Made by a program: the position numbers and the translations under genes | Shown: positions 7,596 through 16,100 of the stretch, piece after piece | Position numbering within the stretch: position 1 is the stretch's first letter | How the letters are laid out: each line of letters begins with the position of its first letter | Assembly (NCBI GenBank): GCA_943367595.1 | Contig: CALRJS020000036.1 | Coordinates: 1 to 36,026 of the forward strand | Direction: 5' to 3' | Source of the DNA: MW101C3 sp943367595 | GTDB lineage: Bacteria > Cyanobacteriota > Cyanobacteriia > PCC-6307 > Cyanobiaceae | Length of the DNA: 36,026 bases | The notes under the pieces: generated by a model | Seen by the model: the letters and a program-made list of their open reading frames with translations, nothing else | Told to the model about the DNA's origin: nothing | Database searches by the model: none

Positions 7596-8359
7596 CGGTG
7601 GTGATGGTGGTAGGGCACGTAGCCCCGGCCGTAGACCCGCTCCAGCTGGGCCGGACTGAGGGCGTGATCGGGGGGGCCGGAGCAGCGCAGGCTGCGGTTC
7701 AGGCAGAGCACGCCATCGCAGGTGCGCCGCACCATCTCAAGGTCGTGCGAGACCTGCAGGATCGTCCAGCCCTCGCTGCGGCGCAGGTCGAACAGCAGGC
7801 CGTAGAACTGCTCCGCAGCCTGGCTGTCGAGGCCGGCCTGGGCCTCGTCAAGCACCAACAGGCGCCTGGGCCGCACCACGCAGAAGGCCAGCAGCACGCG
7901 CTTGGTCTGGCCGCCGGAGAGCTCGCTGATCAGCCGGTCGGCCAGGTCGCTGCAGCCGGTTTTGGCCAGCGCCTGGCGCACCGCCTGCCGCCGCCGCTCA
8001 CTGCCGCGCCAGGGCAGCTGCAGCCCGGGCGGATCCCAGCCGAGGCCCACGAAGTCGGCCACGCTGAGGGGGCAGCGGTAGCGGACGGTGAAGGACTGGG
8101 GCAGATAAGCCACCTGGGCCCGCACCGAGGCGGGCAGCTGGCCCTGGGGGCCCATCGGCCGACCCAGCAGCCGCACCTGGCCGCTCTGGTGCGGAAGGAT
8201 GCCCAGCAGCGCCTGCACCAGGGTGCTTTTGCCGGCCCCGTTGGGGCCCACCAGCGCCGTGTCGGTTTCCGCCGCCAGGGTGAAGCTCACCCCCTCCACC
8301 ACGGTGCTGCCCTCGCGCCGCACCGTGAGGTCGCTGACTTCGAGAACCATTTCAGCCAT
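7592..8359 (-). CDS. znuC: Zinc ABC transporter, ATPase
   Basis: A 255-residue ABC ATPase that powers ZnuB. It shows Walker A GPNGAGKST (about residues 38-46), a Q-loop in AQVAYLPQSF, the signature ELSGGQTKRVLLA, Walker B LLVLDEAQAGLD, and a switch histidine in ILQVSHDLEMV. The Walker B region reads DEAQ rather than the common DEPx. The protein ends in a short histidine cluster (YHHHHR), common in zinc-handling ATPases. The ATG at 8359 is followed by a 4-bp stop/start overlap with znuB. About 140 bp separate it from znuA, and I see no separate regulatory site there. Confidence 0.95.
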   Translation of the reverse strand: MAEMVLEVSDLTVRREGSTVVEGVSFTLAAETDTALVGPNGAGKSTLVQALLGILPHQSGQVRLLGRPMGPQGQLPASVRAQVAYLPQSFTVRYRCPLSVADFVGLGWDPPGLQLPWRGSERRRQAVRQALAKTGCSDLADRLISELSGGQTKRVLLAFCVVRPRRLLVLDEAQAGLDSQAAEQFYGLLFDLRRSEGWTILQVSHDLEMVRRTCDGVLCLNRSLRCSGPPDHALSPAQLERVYGRGYVPYHHHHR

Positions 8360-8499
8360 GGCTGCAGCCTACCGAGTGTGCGGGGGATCCACTGCCCGGG
8401 GTTGCCAAGGCCCGGGGGGTCCACCGCCCTGGAGATCGCGGCTGGTGGAAGCTCCGCCAGACGGTGGGCCTGCCACCAGTGCCGCTGGTTCGGGCCGGC

Positions 8500-9498
8500 T
8501 CACTGGCCGAAGGCCTTCACCAGATCCGACACGTTGCGGCGCATCTGCACGGTGTAGTAGCCGGGGTTTTCGCCCTTGGCCGGACCGGTTTCCATGGGAT
8601 CGAACACGCTCACCCGCACCCCGAGGTCGCTGGCGAGGGCGTTGAAGGAGCGGCTGCCTTCCTGCGGCTCGGAGAGCAGGGCCTTGAGATCGGACTGCTT
8701 CACCTGCTGGGCCACCCGCTGCAGATCGGCCGGGGTGGGGTTCTGCTCGGGCGCCTCCACCACGAAGGCGGTCTGGAGCTTGTAGCGCTCGGCGAAGTAG
8801 GGGGCGAAGTCGTGGAAGGCCACGAAGGTCTTGCCGGCGAAGGGCTTGAGCTGGGCGGCGAGCTCGGTGTCGAGGGCGCGCAGCTCGGCGGTGAAGCTGG
8901 CGGCGTTGGCGGTGAACTGCTCCTTGCAGGCGGGCTTGGCGGCGATCAGGCCGTCCCGGATCGTTTCCACCTGCTGGACGGCCCGCAGGGGATCGAGCCA
9001 GATGTGGGGGTTGATCGGTCCGTGGTCGTGGCCGTGATCATGCCCATGGTCATGCCCGTGGTCGTGGTCACCACCGCCTTTCTCCTCGGCCTTTTCCTTG
9101 GCCTTTTCGCCGGCTTTCTCGTCCGCATTGGCCAGGGTGGCCACGCCGCTGCTGGTGTCGATCACGCGCAGCGTGCTGTTGTCAGCGCTTTCGATCAGCT
9201 TGTCGAGGAACGACTCCAGACCCAGGCCGTTCTTCACCAGCACGTCGGCCTTCTGCAGCTTGACCAGATCAGCGGGGGTGGCCTGGAAGTCGTGGGGCCC
9301 CACGTTGGTGGGAATCAGCGCCTGCACCGTGGCGCAGTCGCCCGCCACCGCCCTGGTGAATCCGGTGATCGGCAGGAAGGTGGTGACCACCTGCAGGTCG
9401 GCGCCGTTGCTGGCCGCCGGTTTCTGGGCGGTCTGGCCGCAGGCGACCAGCAGAGCCGCGGCAGCGAGCACCGCCGCACGGCGCAAAACGAAACGCAT
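8500..9498 (-). CDS. znuA: Zinc ABC transporter, periplasmic binding lipoprotein
   Basis: A 332-residue cluster A-I metal-binding protein. The signal sequence ends in a lipobox, LLVAC, with Cys at about residue 20, so it is probably a lipoprotein facing the periplasm. The mature part has the metal-site histidine region VGPHDFQATP. A charged linker rich in Lys and Glu leads to a His/Asp loop (about residues 144-160) and NPHIWLDPLRA with the second ligand histidine. FVAFHDFAPYFAERY and the C-terminal EPQEGSRSFNALASDLGV follow. The mobile His loop is typical of zinc-specific ZnuA proteins. It is the first gene of the leftward znuA-znuC-znuB unit, with a Zur-box-like palindrome about 52 bp upstream of its start. 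Confidence 0.95.
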   Translation of the reverse strand: MRFVLRRAAVLAAAALLVACGQTAQKPAASNGADLQVVTTFLPITGFTRAVAGDCATVQALIPTNVGPHDFQATPADLVKLQKADVLVKNGLGLESFLDKLIESADNSTLRVIDTSSGVATLANADEKAGEKAKEKAEEKGGGDHDHGHDHGHDHGHDHGPINPHIWLDPLRAVQQVETIRDGLIAAKPACKEQFTANAASFTAELRALDTELAAQLKPFAGKTFVAFHDFAPYFAERYKLQTAFVVEAPEQNPTPADLQRVAQQVKQSDLKALLSEPQEGSRSFNALASDLGVRVSVFDPMETGPAKGENPGYYTVQMRRNVSDLVKAFGQ

Positions 9499-9549
9499 GG
9501 CAGAGAAGAGAAGCGGGACCCTGAGACCGGGACAGTCAGGGGTTCGTAT

Positions 9550-9564
9550 TGAGAATCATACTCA
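9550..9564. promoter_or_regulatory. Zur-box-like operator of znuA
   Basis: The 15-mer TGAGAATCATACTCA is a 7-1-7 inverted repeat with one mismatched pair (TGAGAAT against ATACTCA). It matches the general form of Fur-family boxes and sits in the znuA-zur divergent region, about 52 bp from the znuA start and 208 bp from the zur start. Zur binding with zinc would repress znuABC. Confidence 0.75.
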
Positions 9565-9771
9565 TTTGGGTAGGGTTGCCCAGGCAGGGGGCAGTCGCCT
9601 GGCTCTGCCTCTGGCTCTCCGCCTAGCCCTAGGGCTGCGTCTGAGCCTGGACCTCCGCATCGCCGCCCCGAGAGCCGGCCCTGCCTGCCCACGCGGCGGC
9701 TCCACCACCGGCAGGAGCCGCCTTCTCACGGCGCTCCATAGGATCAGCGTTGATCTGCTGTCGTCCTGGCC

Positions 9772-10215
9772 ATGGCTTCCGAGGCAGCCGTTCCTGTTTC
9801 CCAGAACGAGAGCCCGCTGAAGCAGAGCCCGCTCAACGCCAAGCAGAGCCATCTGCTCGATCAGCTGGAGGCCGCCGGCCACGAACTTTCCGGCCAGGAC
9901 CTGCACGCCCGGCTGCGCGGCACGCCCCATGGCATGGGCCTGGCCACGGTGTACCGGCACCTGCGCCATCTGCAGCAGCGCGGACTGGTGCGTTGCCGCC
10001 ATCTGCCCAGTGGCGAAGCCCTCTACGCCCCCACCGAACGAGACGAGCACCATCTCACCTGCGTCGATTGCGGCCGCACCCTGCCGCTGCGGGCCTGCCC
10101 CATGCACGACGTCCACCTGCAACCCCAGCAACTGGACGGCTTCCGGCTGCTCTTCCACACCCTGGAGTTCTTCGGTATCTGCCCCAGTTGTCAGGAACGC
10201 CATGGCGCTTCCTGA
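9772..10215 (+). CDS. zur: Fur-family transcriptional repressor, probably zinc-responsive Zur
   Basis: A 147-residue Fur-family repressor. The N-terminal winged helix spans LNAKQSHLLDQLEAAGHELSGQ, DLHARLRGTPHGMGLATVYRHLRHLQQRGLV and GEALYAP. The dimerisation part has the metal ligands DEHHLTCVDCGRT with a first CxxC and FGICPSCQERH with a second CxxC, which together form the structural zinc site. Divergent placement next to znuA, with a Fur-type palindrome between them, supports a Zur assignment over Fur or PerR. With zinc bound it would repress the znu genes and, by its second box, the porin at 11025. Its 3' end runs into a short tandem 19-bp repeat containing its own stop codon. Confidence 0.9.
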   Translation: MASEAAVPVSQNESPLKQSPLNAKQSHLLDQLEAAGHELSGQDLHARLRGTPHGMGLATVYRHLRHLQQRGLVRCRHLPSGEALYAPTERDEHHLTCVDCGRTLPLRACPMHDVHLQPQQLDGFRLLFHTLEFFGICPSCQERHGAS

Positions 10216-10260
10216 AGGCCACGGCGCTTCCTGAGCGCCACGATTCTTCCTGACCGCCAC
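10201..10260. repeat. 19-bp tandem repeat at the zur 3' end
   Basis: Three consecutive 19-bp units begin at 10201, 10220 and 10239, each with a core like CACGGCGCTTCCTGA. The first unit covers the end of zur, including its TGA stop, so the repeat has grown out of coding sequence into the intergenic region. Confidence 0.8.
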
Positions 10261-10328
10261 GCCATCCGCCTTGGCGCCCGCCGCCTTCGCCCTCAGCCTG
10301 CTCTGGCCTCGGATTGAAGCGAGGCAAT

Positions 10329-10400
10329 GGATTGCACGGCGTCAACGGATTGCAAGGAGTCAACGCATTGCAAGGAGTCAAAGGATTGCGGCGGGTCAAC
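10329..10400. repeat. 18-bp tandem repeat, four units
   Basis: Four adjacent 18-bp units (10329, 10347, 10365, 10383) share the form GGATTGCAAGGAGTCAAC with one to a few differences per copy. They lie in the 403-bp gap between zur and the small lipoprotein gene. Apart from this array and the 19-bp array, the gap (10216-10618) shows no convincing gene. Confidence 0.88.
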
Positions 10401-10618
10401 GACTGAACGGCCCGGGACGGCGCAACCTTTGAGCCGGCCTGCAGCCGCCCCAGCGGTGCACCGCCGGGACTGCGCACTGCGTATGGATGGCGTGTGAATT
10501 GCGCATGAATTGCAAAGCCCACGAACGGTCTGTCACCAAAGGCACCGATTCATGAACCGGAGGGGAACGCAGTCCGGGATTGCCCTGCACAATCGGCTTC
10601 CGTTGATTCGGATCGACC

Positions 10619-10822
10619 ATGTCCCGCTCCCGCTTCGTCCTGACTCTTGCCGCCGCCGGATTGATCGCCGGCACCAGTGGCTGCGGCTTCATTCCCGGTG
10701 TGATGGCACCGCAGCACCAGGGCGATGGTGATTCCGCTGACGACCGCGACGACCGCGATGGCGAGGAGAACCGCAAAGGCAGCAAGAACGACGATGGTGA
10801 CGACGACGGCGATGACGACTGA
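10619..10822 (+). CDS. Small putative lipoprotein with acidic tail
   Basis: A 67-residue protein with a basic start (MSRSRF), a hydrophobic stretch (VLTLAAAGLIAGTSGCGF) and a cysteine that could be lipidated, although TSGC is not an ideal lipobox. The mature part is almost entirely charged: ADDRDDRDGEE, then a basic NRKGSKN, then a run of Asp/Gly ending in DDDGDDD. No family is recognised. The acidic tail could bind cations, and the position between zur and a Zur-box porin gene makes a metal-related envelope role conceivable, but this is inference. The coding status rests on the signal-like N-terminus and composition only. Confidence 0.5.
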   Translation: MSRSRFVLTLAAAGLIAGTSGCGFIPGVMAPQHQGDGDSADDRDDRDGEENRKGSKNDDGDDDGDDD

Positions 10823-10940
10823 TACGGCAATCGGGATCAGCGCTGGGCTCAGCGCGGGGCACAGAGCTGGATCAGGCGCGAGGTCCGCAGCCGCTGGGGT
10901 AGCCGGTTGGCCAACCGGGCTCGGTCGTCAGGGAATGACT

Positions 10941-10955
10941 TGATAACCATTATCA
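10941..10955. promoter_or_regulatory. Zur/Fur-box-like operator upstream of the porin
   Basis: TGATAACCATTATCA is a perfect inverted repeat (TGATAA-CCA-TTATCA) about 70 bp upstream of the porin ATG at 11025. It is close to the Fur-family consensus and resembles the znuA site at 9550-9564, so zinc-dependent repression of the porin by the neighbouring Zur is the simplest reading. Regulation by Fur is the alternative. Confidence 0.75.
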
Positions 10956-11024
10956 TTTTGCTCTCTTGGGATGGAGGGCTGGTCTGGCCTTGCTTCCCAG
11001 GCCTCTCTCCGGCGCCCGCCCCCG

Positions 11025-12620
11025 ATGACCCAGCCCCTGCTTCGCCTGATCGTTCCTGCTGCTCTCGGACTGCTGGCGCCGCTGGCCCCCGTTGGCGCCA
11101 GCGCGGCGGAGCTCAACTTGGAAGGCATCCAGCGCTATGCCGCTGGCCAGGCCGCCGATGGCCTCAGCGCCGACCAGGTCACCAGCATTAACCAGTTCTC
11201 AGATGTTCAGCCCACCGAGTGGGCCTACCAGGCGCTCTCGAACCTGATCGAGCGCTACGGCTGCGTCGCCGGCTATCCCGACGGCACCTTCCGCGGCAAG
11301 CAGGCCCTCAGCCGCTGGGAAGCCGCTGCCTTGCTCAACGCCTGCCTCGATCGCATCACCGAGGTGACCGATGAGCTGCGCCGCCTGCTCAAGGAGTTCG
11401 AAGCCGAACTGGCTGTGCTCAAGGGCCGGGTGGATGGCCTCGACGCCAAGGTGGGCGAGCTGGAAGCCAACCAGTTCTCCACCACCACCAAGCTGAGCGG
11501 CCAGGCCACCTTCGTGCTCGGGGCCAATGCCTTTGGCGGCAGTGCTCCCAGACGGGCCACCCGCCAGGAGGTGGGCGCGACCACCTTCAGCTACGACCTC
11601 CAGCTCAGCTTCGACACCAGCTTCAGCGGCAAGGATCTGCTGCGCACGATCCTGCGGGCCGGCAACTTCGCCGACAGCGCCTTCGGCGGCGCCGGCCCCA
11701 CCGGCGGCCTCTCCACCCTGGAAGTGGCGTTCCAGGAGGATTGCGGCGACAACGCCGACTGCGGCGATGTGGTGGCGATCGACAAGCTCTTCTATCAATT
11801 CCCGCTCGGCAGCGGCTTCACCGCCACGCTCGGTGGCCGCGTCGGTCAGGAAGACATGCTCGCCCTGTGGCCGAGCGTGTACCCCAGCGACACGATTCTG
11901 AACGTGCTCACCCTCAACGGTGCACCGGCGGCTTACAACAAGAACCTCGGCCCCGGCGCCGGCCTCTGGTGGCAGAACGGTGGCTTCAGTGTGAGCGCCA
12001 ACTACGTGGCCGCCAACGGCAACGTCGGCAATCCGAGCGAGGGCGGAATCGGCACCCGCGCCAGCGCTGGTACGGGCACCGTGCAGATCGGTTATGCGCA
12101 GGAGCAATGGGCCGTGGCTGCGATCTACAGCTACATCCAGTCAGGGGTGGGGGTGCCGGGCACCACGCCGCTCACCGCCCTCGCCTTCGAGAACCCAGTC
12201 GGCCGCACCAACGCCGTCGGCCTCAGTGGCTACTGGCAACCCTCCAGCTCCGGCTGGCTGCCCTCGATCAGCGCCGGCTGGGGCATCAACTCAACGTCGT
12301 ACGACGGCCAGGAGGTGGATGGCGATGTGCGCACCAGTCAGTCGTGGATGGTGGGGCTGGAGTGGAGTGATGTGTTCGTGAAGGGGAACGCCCTCGGCAT
12401 GGCCGTGGGCCAGCCGGTCTTCGCCACGGCCCTCGAAGGTAGCGACACCCCCAACGACGGCAATTACGTGTGGGAGTGGTGGTACAAGTTCCAGGTCACC
12501 GACAACATCTCCGTGACGCCCGCCCTCTTCTATCTGAGCCGGCCCTTGGGCCAGGACACCCCCTCCGGCGAGACCTTCAACCAGCTGGGCGGCGTGCTGA
12601 AGACCACCTTCCGCTTCTGA
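11025..12620 (+). CDS. SLH-domain OprB-type outer membrane porin
   Basis: A 531-residue cyanobacterial porin. It has a signal peptide (LLRLIVPAALGLLAPLAPVGASAAE) and one SLH domain (about residues 55-105: FSDVQPTEWAYQALSNLIER, GYPDGTFRGKQALSRWEAAA) that anchors to peptidoglycan. A short coiled coil follows (TDELRRLLKEFEAELAVLKG), then an OprB-like beta-barrel that ends in aromatic LKTTFRF. Such porins let ions and small solutes through the outer membrane. The ATG at 11025 is preferred over an in-frame ATG at 10971 because it places the signal peptide at the N-terminus. The Zur-box-like site upstream suggests it supports zinc entry during starvation, together with ZnuABC. Confidence 0.93.
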   Translation: MTQPLLRLIVPAALGLLAPLAPVGASAAELNLEGIQRYAAGQAADGLSADQVTSINQFSDVQPTEWAYQALSNLIERYGCVAGYPDGTFRGKQALSRWEAAALLNACLDRITEVTDELRRLLKEFEAELAVLKGRVDGLDAKVGELEANQFSTTTKLSGQATFVLGANAFGGSAPRRATRQEVGATTFSYDLQLSFDTSFSGKDLLRTILRAGNFADSAFGGAGPTGGLSTLEVAFQEDCGDNADCGDVVAIDKLFYQFPLGSGFTATLGGRVGQEDMLALWPSVYPSDTILNVLTLNGAPAAYNKNLGPGAGLWWQNGGFSVSANYVAANGNVGNPSEGGIGTRASAGTGTVQIGYAQEQWAVAAIYSYIQSGVGVPGTTPLTALAFENPVGRTNAVGLSGYWQPSSSGWLPSISAGWGINSTSYDGQEVDGDVRTSQSWMVGLEWSDVFVKGNALGMAVGQPVFATALEGSDTPNDGNYVWEWWYKFQVTDNISVTPALFYLSRPLGQDTPSGETFNQLGGVLKTTFRF

Positions 12621-12664
12621 GCTGGGTGCTGTGAGGCGGCGGGGTGAACTGCAACGCCCCCTGT

Positions 12665-13060
12665 TCATTCCATCGCGTGGCTGTTGATCCCATCGCATGG
12701 CTTTTGCGCCGTCACCAGGCGTTGCCAAGCGCTGCTGGTGTCTGGGCGTTGCCAGGCTGAGACCAGAATTCGGCGCCGCCTGGCGTGGAAGGTGACGAGA
12801 TAGCGAAGCAAGCAGCGCCACGTTTCTCCCTCAAGCTGGCACGCACCTTCCTGCGCAAAGAGGCGGAAATCCTGCGGCAGCCGCTTGCCCCCCTCCTGGA
12901 GGATGAGGGCTTCGGTGTGTTCACGGGCCTGCCGAAGGTTCCCCTGATCGTTCATGCCGCACACCTGCACCAGCCAGTGGAGGACGCTCTTCGGCAAGCC
13001 GGAGCGCGGCAGGAGGAAGTGGCTCTGCTCTGCTGCATCCACGTCGAACAGAGTCAGCAT
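12665..13060 (-). CDS. Hypothetical protein downstream of hsdR
   Basis: An open frame of 131 residues starting MLTLFDVDAAEQSHFLLP, 130 bp beyond the hsdR stop on the same strand. The middle (GNLRQAREHTEALILQEGGKRLPQDFRLFAQEG) looks helical. It is followed by TWRCLLRYLVTFHARRRRILVSAWQRP, which could form basic beta-strands as in small RelE-like proteins, but no diagnostic motif is present and I do not assign it. The last ~25 residues look non-conserved and fall in a stretch with short repeats. It could be the tail gene of the hsd operon or a remnant. Confidence 0.4.
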   Translation of the reverse strand: MLTLFDVDAAEQSHFLLPRSGLPKSVLHWLVQVCGMNDQGNLRQAREHTEALILQEGGKRLPQDFRLFAQEGACQLEGETWRCLLRYLVTFHARRRRILVSAWQRPDTSSAWQRLVTAQKPCDGINSHAME

Positions 13061-13190
13061 GGTGGCAGTGGGCACGAAGGCTGAGCTTGGGGGGCATTCG
13101 CTGATACCACCAACCGGCTCCATTTGTATCAGCAAAATGCTGAACTTGCTTGGTACGGCAGGGGCCAACCCAAGCCGCCAGTGGCCCCAC

Positions 13191-16100
13191 TCAAGCCGCC
13201 AGTGGCACCTCGGCACGCTGACGAATCACGCTGAGAAGATCGCAGATGCGGATCACATCAGCTTCGCTGAACAGGCCTTCTGGTCCCATCGGGGCCAGAT
13301 CGATGTAGGGCGGGGCGTAAAGGCGGGCCTGATCCATCACACCCCGGCTGGTGAGTTCATTGATGATCTCGTTGATGAACTGGATCTGCGCAGCGGTGTG
13401 CGTGCCTTCAATCAGAAAATCGGCGAACAGTTCCTTGGCGGCATTGCGGTCGAGCCCCACCAGTGAGCGAATGAAGAGGCCGAAACCGTTGGATTCCTCA
13501 CGGGCGCGTGCGATGACACGTTCATTGCCGATGCCCTGGTTGACCAGAAACCGCTCCAGCTCCAGTAGATCGGTGGCGGTGAGGGGCTGGTTACGGCGCA
13601 GACGCTGCATGGTGAGGTGATCCTCATGCACCCGCAGAAACTCGCGAGCGCGCAGGCGGAACTGGCGAAATTCATCCTGGCTGATCAGGCAAGCGGCATC
13701 AAATTCCTCAAGCTCACCAAGTTCATCCGTGAACGTGGTGTACACGGGTCCGCGTGCTTGACGCTCGATCAATCCGATCAGGCTGCGCAAGCTGCGGCGC
13801 ACGTTTTCGAGCATGGGCAGGGTCACGTCCTGCCACCAGTCGGCTTGAGTCAGATCCTGAATCAGCTCGATTTCCGCGGCCACCATCGGGATGGTGTGGC
13901 GCTCCTCCAGCAGGCCTGCGATCTCCTCGAGTTGTGCTTGAAGACGAGGGAAATCAGCTGCGCTGCGCAGCTTTGACAACTGCAGTTTGTAGAGCAGTAG
14001 ATCGAACCGGCGGGCATCGGGATCGGTATCTCCGTCGAGCTCTGCCTGAGCAGATGGCAGAGGGGCCAGGGTGGTCGCCAGTGCCGCGTGTGCATCGGCA
14101 TCGAGATCCTCCCAGGCCGCTGGCTGGCGAAACCGTTCCACCAGCTCCAGGTGAGGCCGCACCAGGAAGTTATCGCTGGGGCAGGCGGCCACATGACAAC
14201 GCAGCGCTTCAGCCAGCTCCATGCGGTGGTGGAGCAGGGCCTGATCAGCGGGAAGCGGGGCGGTTGGATCGGCGTTGTTCGGAAGGCCTCGGGCGTCGAG
14301 GCTTGCCACTAACGCGAGCCGCGCTCGAAACAGGCGGGCGCTGAGCGAAGCGGGCGGGGTGGCACGGTCGCGGCCGCTGCGGCCGAGGAAGAATTCGAGG
14401 TTTTGGCAGCAATCGAAGATCCAGAAGCACTCCTTGTGCTGCCCGGGCCCGAACAGATCGGGGCAGAGTCGTGTGCCTCGACCCACCATCTGCCAGAACT
14501 TGGTGCGCGAACGCACCGGCTTGAAGAACACCAGGTTGACAATCTCGGGGATGTCAATGCCGGTGTCCAGCATGTCCACCGAGATGGCAATGGCCAGATC
14601 GCTGGCGGGATTGGCGAATTCGTCGATCAGGCTCTGAGCGTAGAGGGCGCGGTTGTCGATCACACGCGCGGCCTTGCCGGCGAGGTGGGGGTAGTGGTGA
14701 TCGAAGCGGTCCTGGATGAACACGGCGTGGTCGTGATTACGGGCAAAGATGATCGTCTTGCCGATGGAATCACCGTTGGATCCACCCATGCCCTGGGTCA
14801 TCAGCACCTGCAGGCCTTTGTCCACAGTGTCGGCATTGAACAGCCAGCGGTTCACCGCACCGGAATCCACACGCCCGTTACCAAGCACCCCTTCCTCCCA
14901 TTCGAGCAGATCCCATTGGGCTTGCTCTGCGGCACTGAGCTCGACGTAGGTGATGCCATCGCGCGGGAACTTGAGCGGTACCGAGATGGGCCGAAAGGGA
15001 ACGAGATAGCCGTCGTCGACGGCCTGATCGAGGCCGTATTCATCGGTGGGCAGGCCCACGTCAAGATCGAAGAGGTCGTAAGTGTTGCGATCAATCTCAT
15101 CGCGTGGTGTGGCGGTGAGCCCGCAGAGCAAGGAATCGAAGTAGGCAAAGATGGCGCCGTATTTCTGGTACACGCTGCGGTGGGCTTCGTCCACCACCAC
15201 CAGATCAAAGTGACCCACCCCGAAGCGCTTTTCGCCCTGGCTATTTTCCTCATCGATGAGGTTCATCATCGTGGGGTAAGTGGAGAGAAAGATGCGCCCT
15301 TCGCCGCCACGGTTGGAGACCAGATTCACCGGCGCACAATCCGGCAAAAAGCGACGGAAGGCGCGTTCGGCCTGCAGCACAAGGGCATTGCGATCGGCCA
15401 AAAACAATACCCGTTTCACCCAGTTGCAGCGGATCAGCAGATCGGCCAGTGCGATCACGGTGCGGGTTTTGCCGGTGCCGGTGGCCATCACCAGCAACAC
15501 CTTGCGTCGCCCGCGTTCCAGCGATTCGTTGATCGCGCGAATGGCCCGTTGCTGGTAGTAGCGCTCCACGACCTGGGGATTCACCGCCGCCGCTGCCAGG
15601 CTCTGACGCTGACTGCGGCGACGGATCAGGGTTTCGAGTTCGCTTTTGCGGTAAGAGCCCTGTACCTCGCGGGGTGGGTAGCGGCTGTCGTCCCAGAGGC
15701 GATGGCGAAAGCCATTGGAGAGAAAGATCAGCGGCCGCTGGCCGTATTGACGTTCCAGGCAGTCGGCATAGAGCTTCGCTTGCTGTTGGCCCAGCATCGG
15801 ATCCTTGCTGCTGCGTTTGGCTTCCACCAGGGCCAGGGGTTTGCCGTCATCGCCCCAGAGCACGACATCCACGAAGCCGTCGCCGGTTGCGTTCGGCATG
15901 CCGGCGATAGCAACCTCATCGGAGCGGCCTTCACCAAGCCGCCAGCCCACTTCTTCGAGGTAGTGGTCGATGTAGAGGCGGCGGGTGGCGAACTCAGTGA
16001 GATCCGCTTCGGGTTGAGCAGCCGCCTGGTTCGCCTTGCGCAGGGCCGTGATCTCCAGCCGCAGCAGTTCCACGGCCTCCTGCGACGCGGCGCTTTCCTC

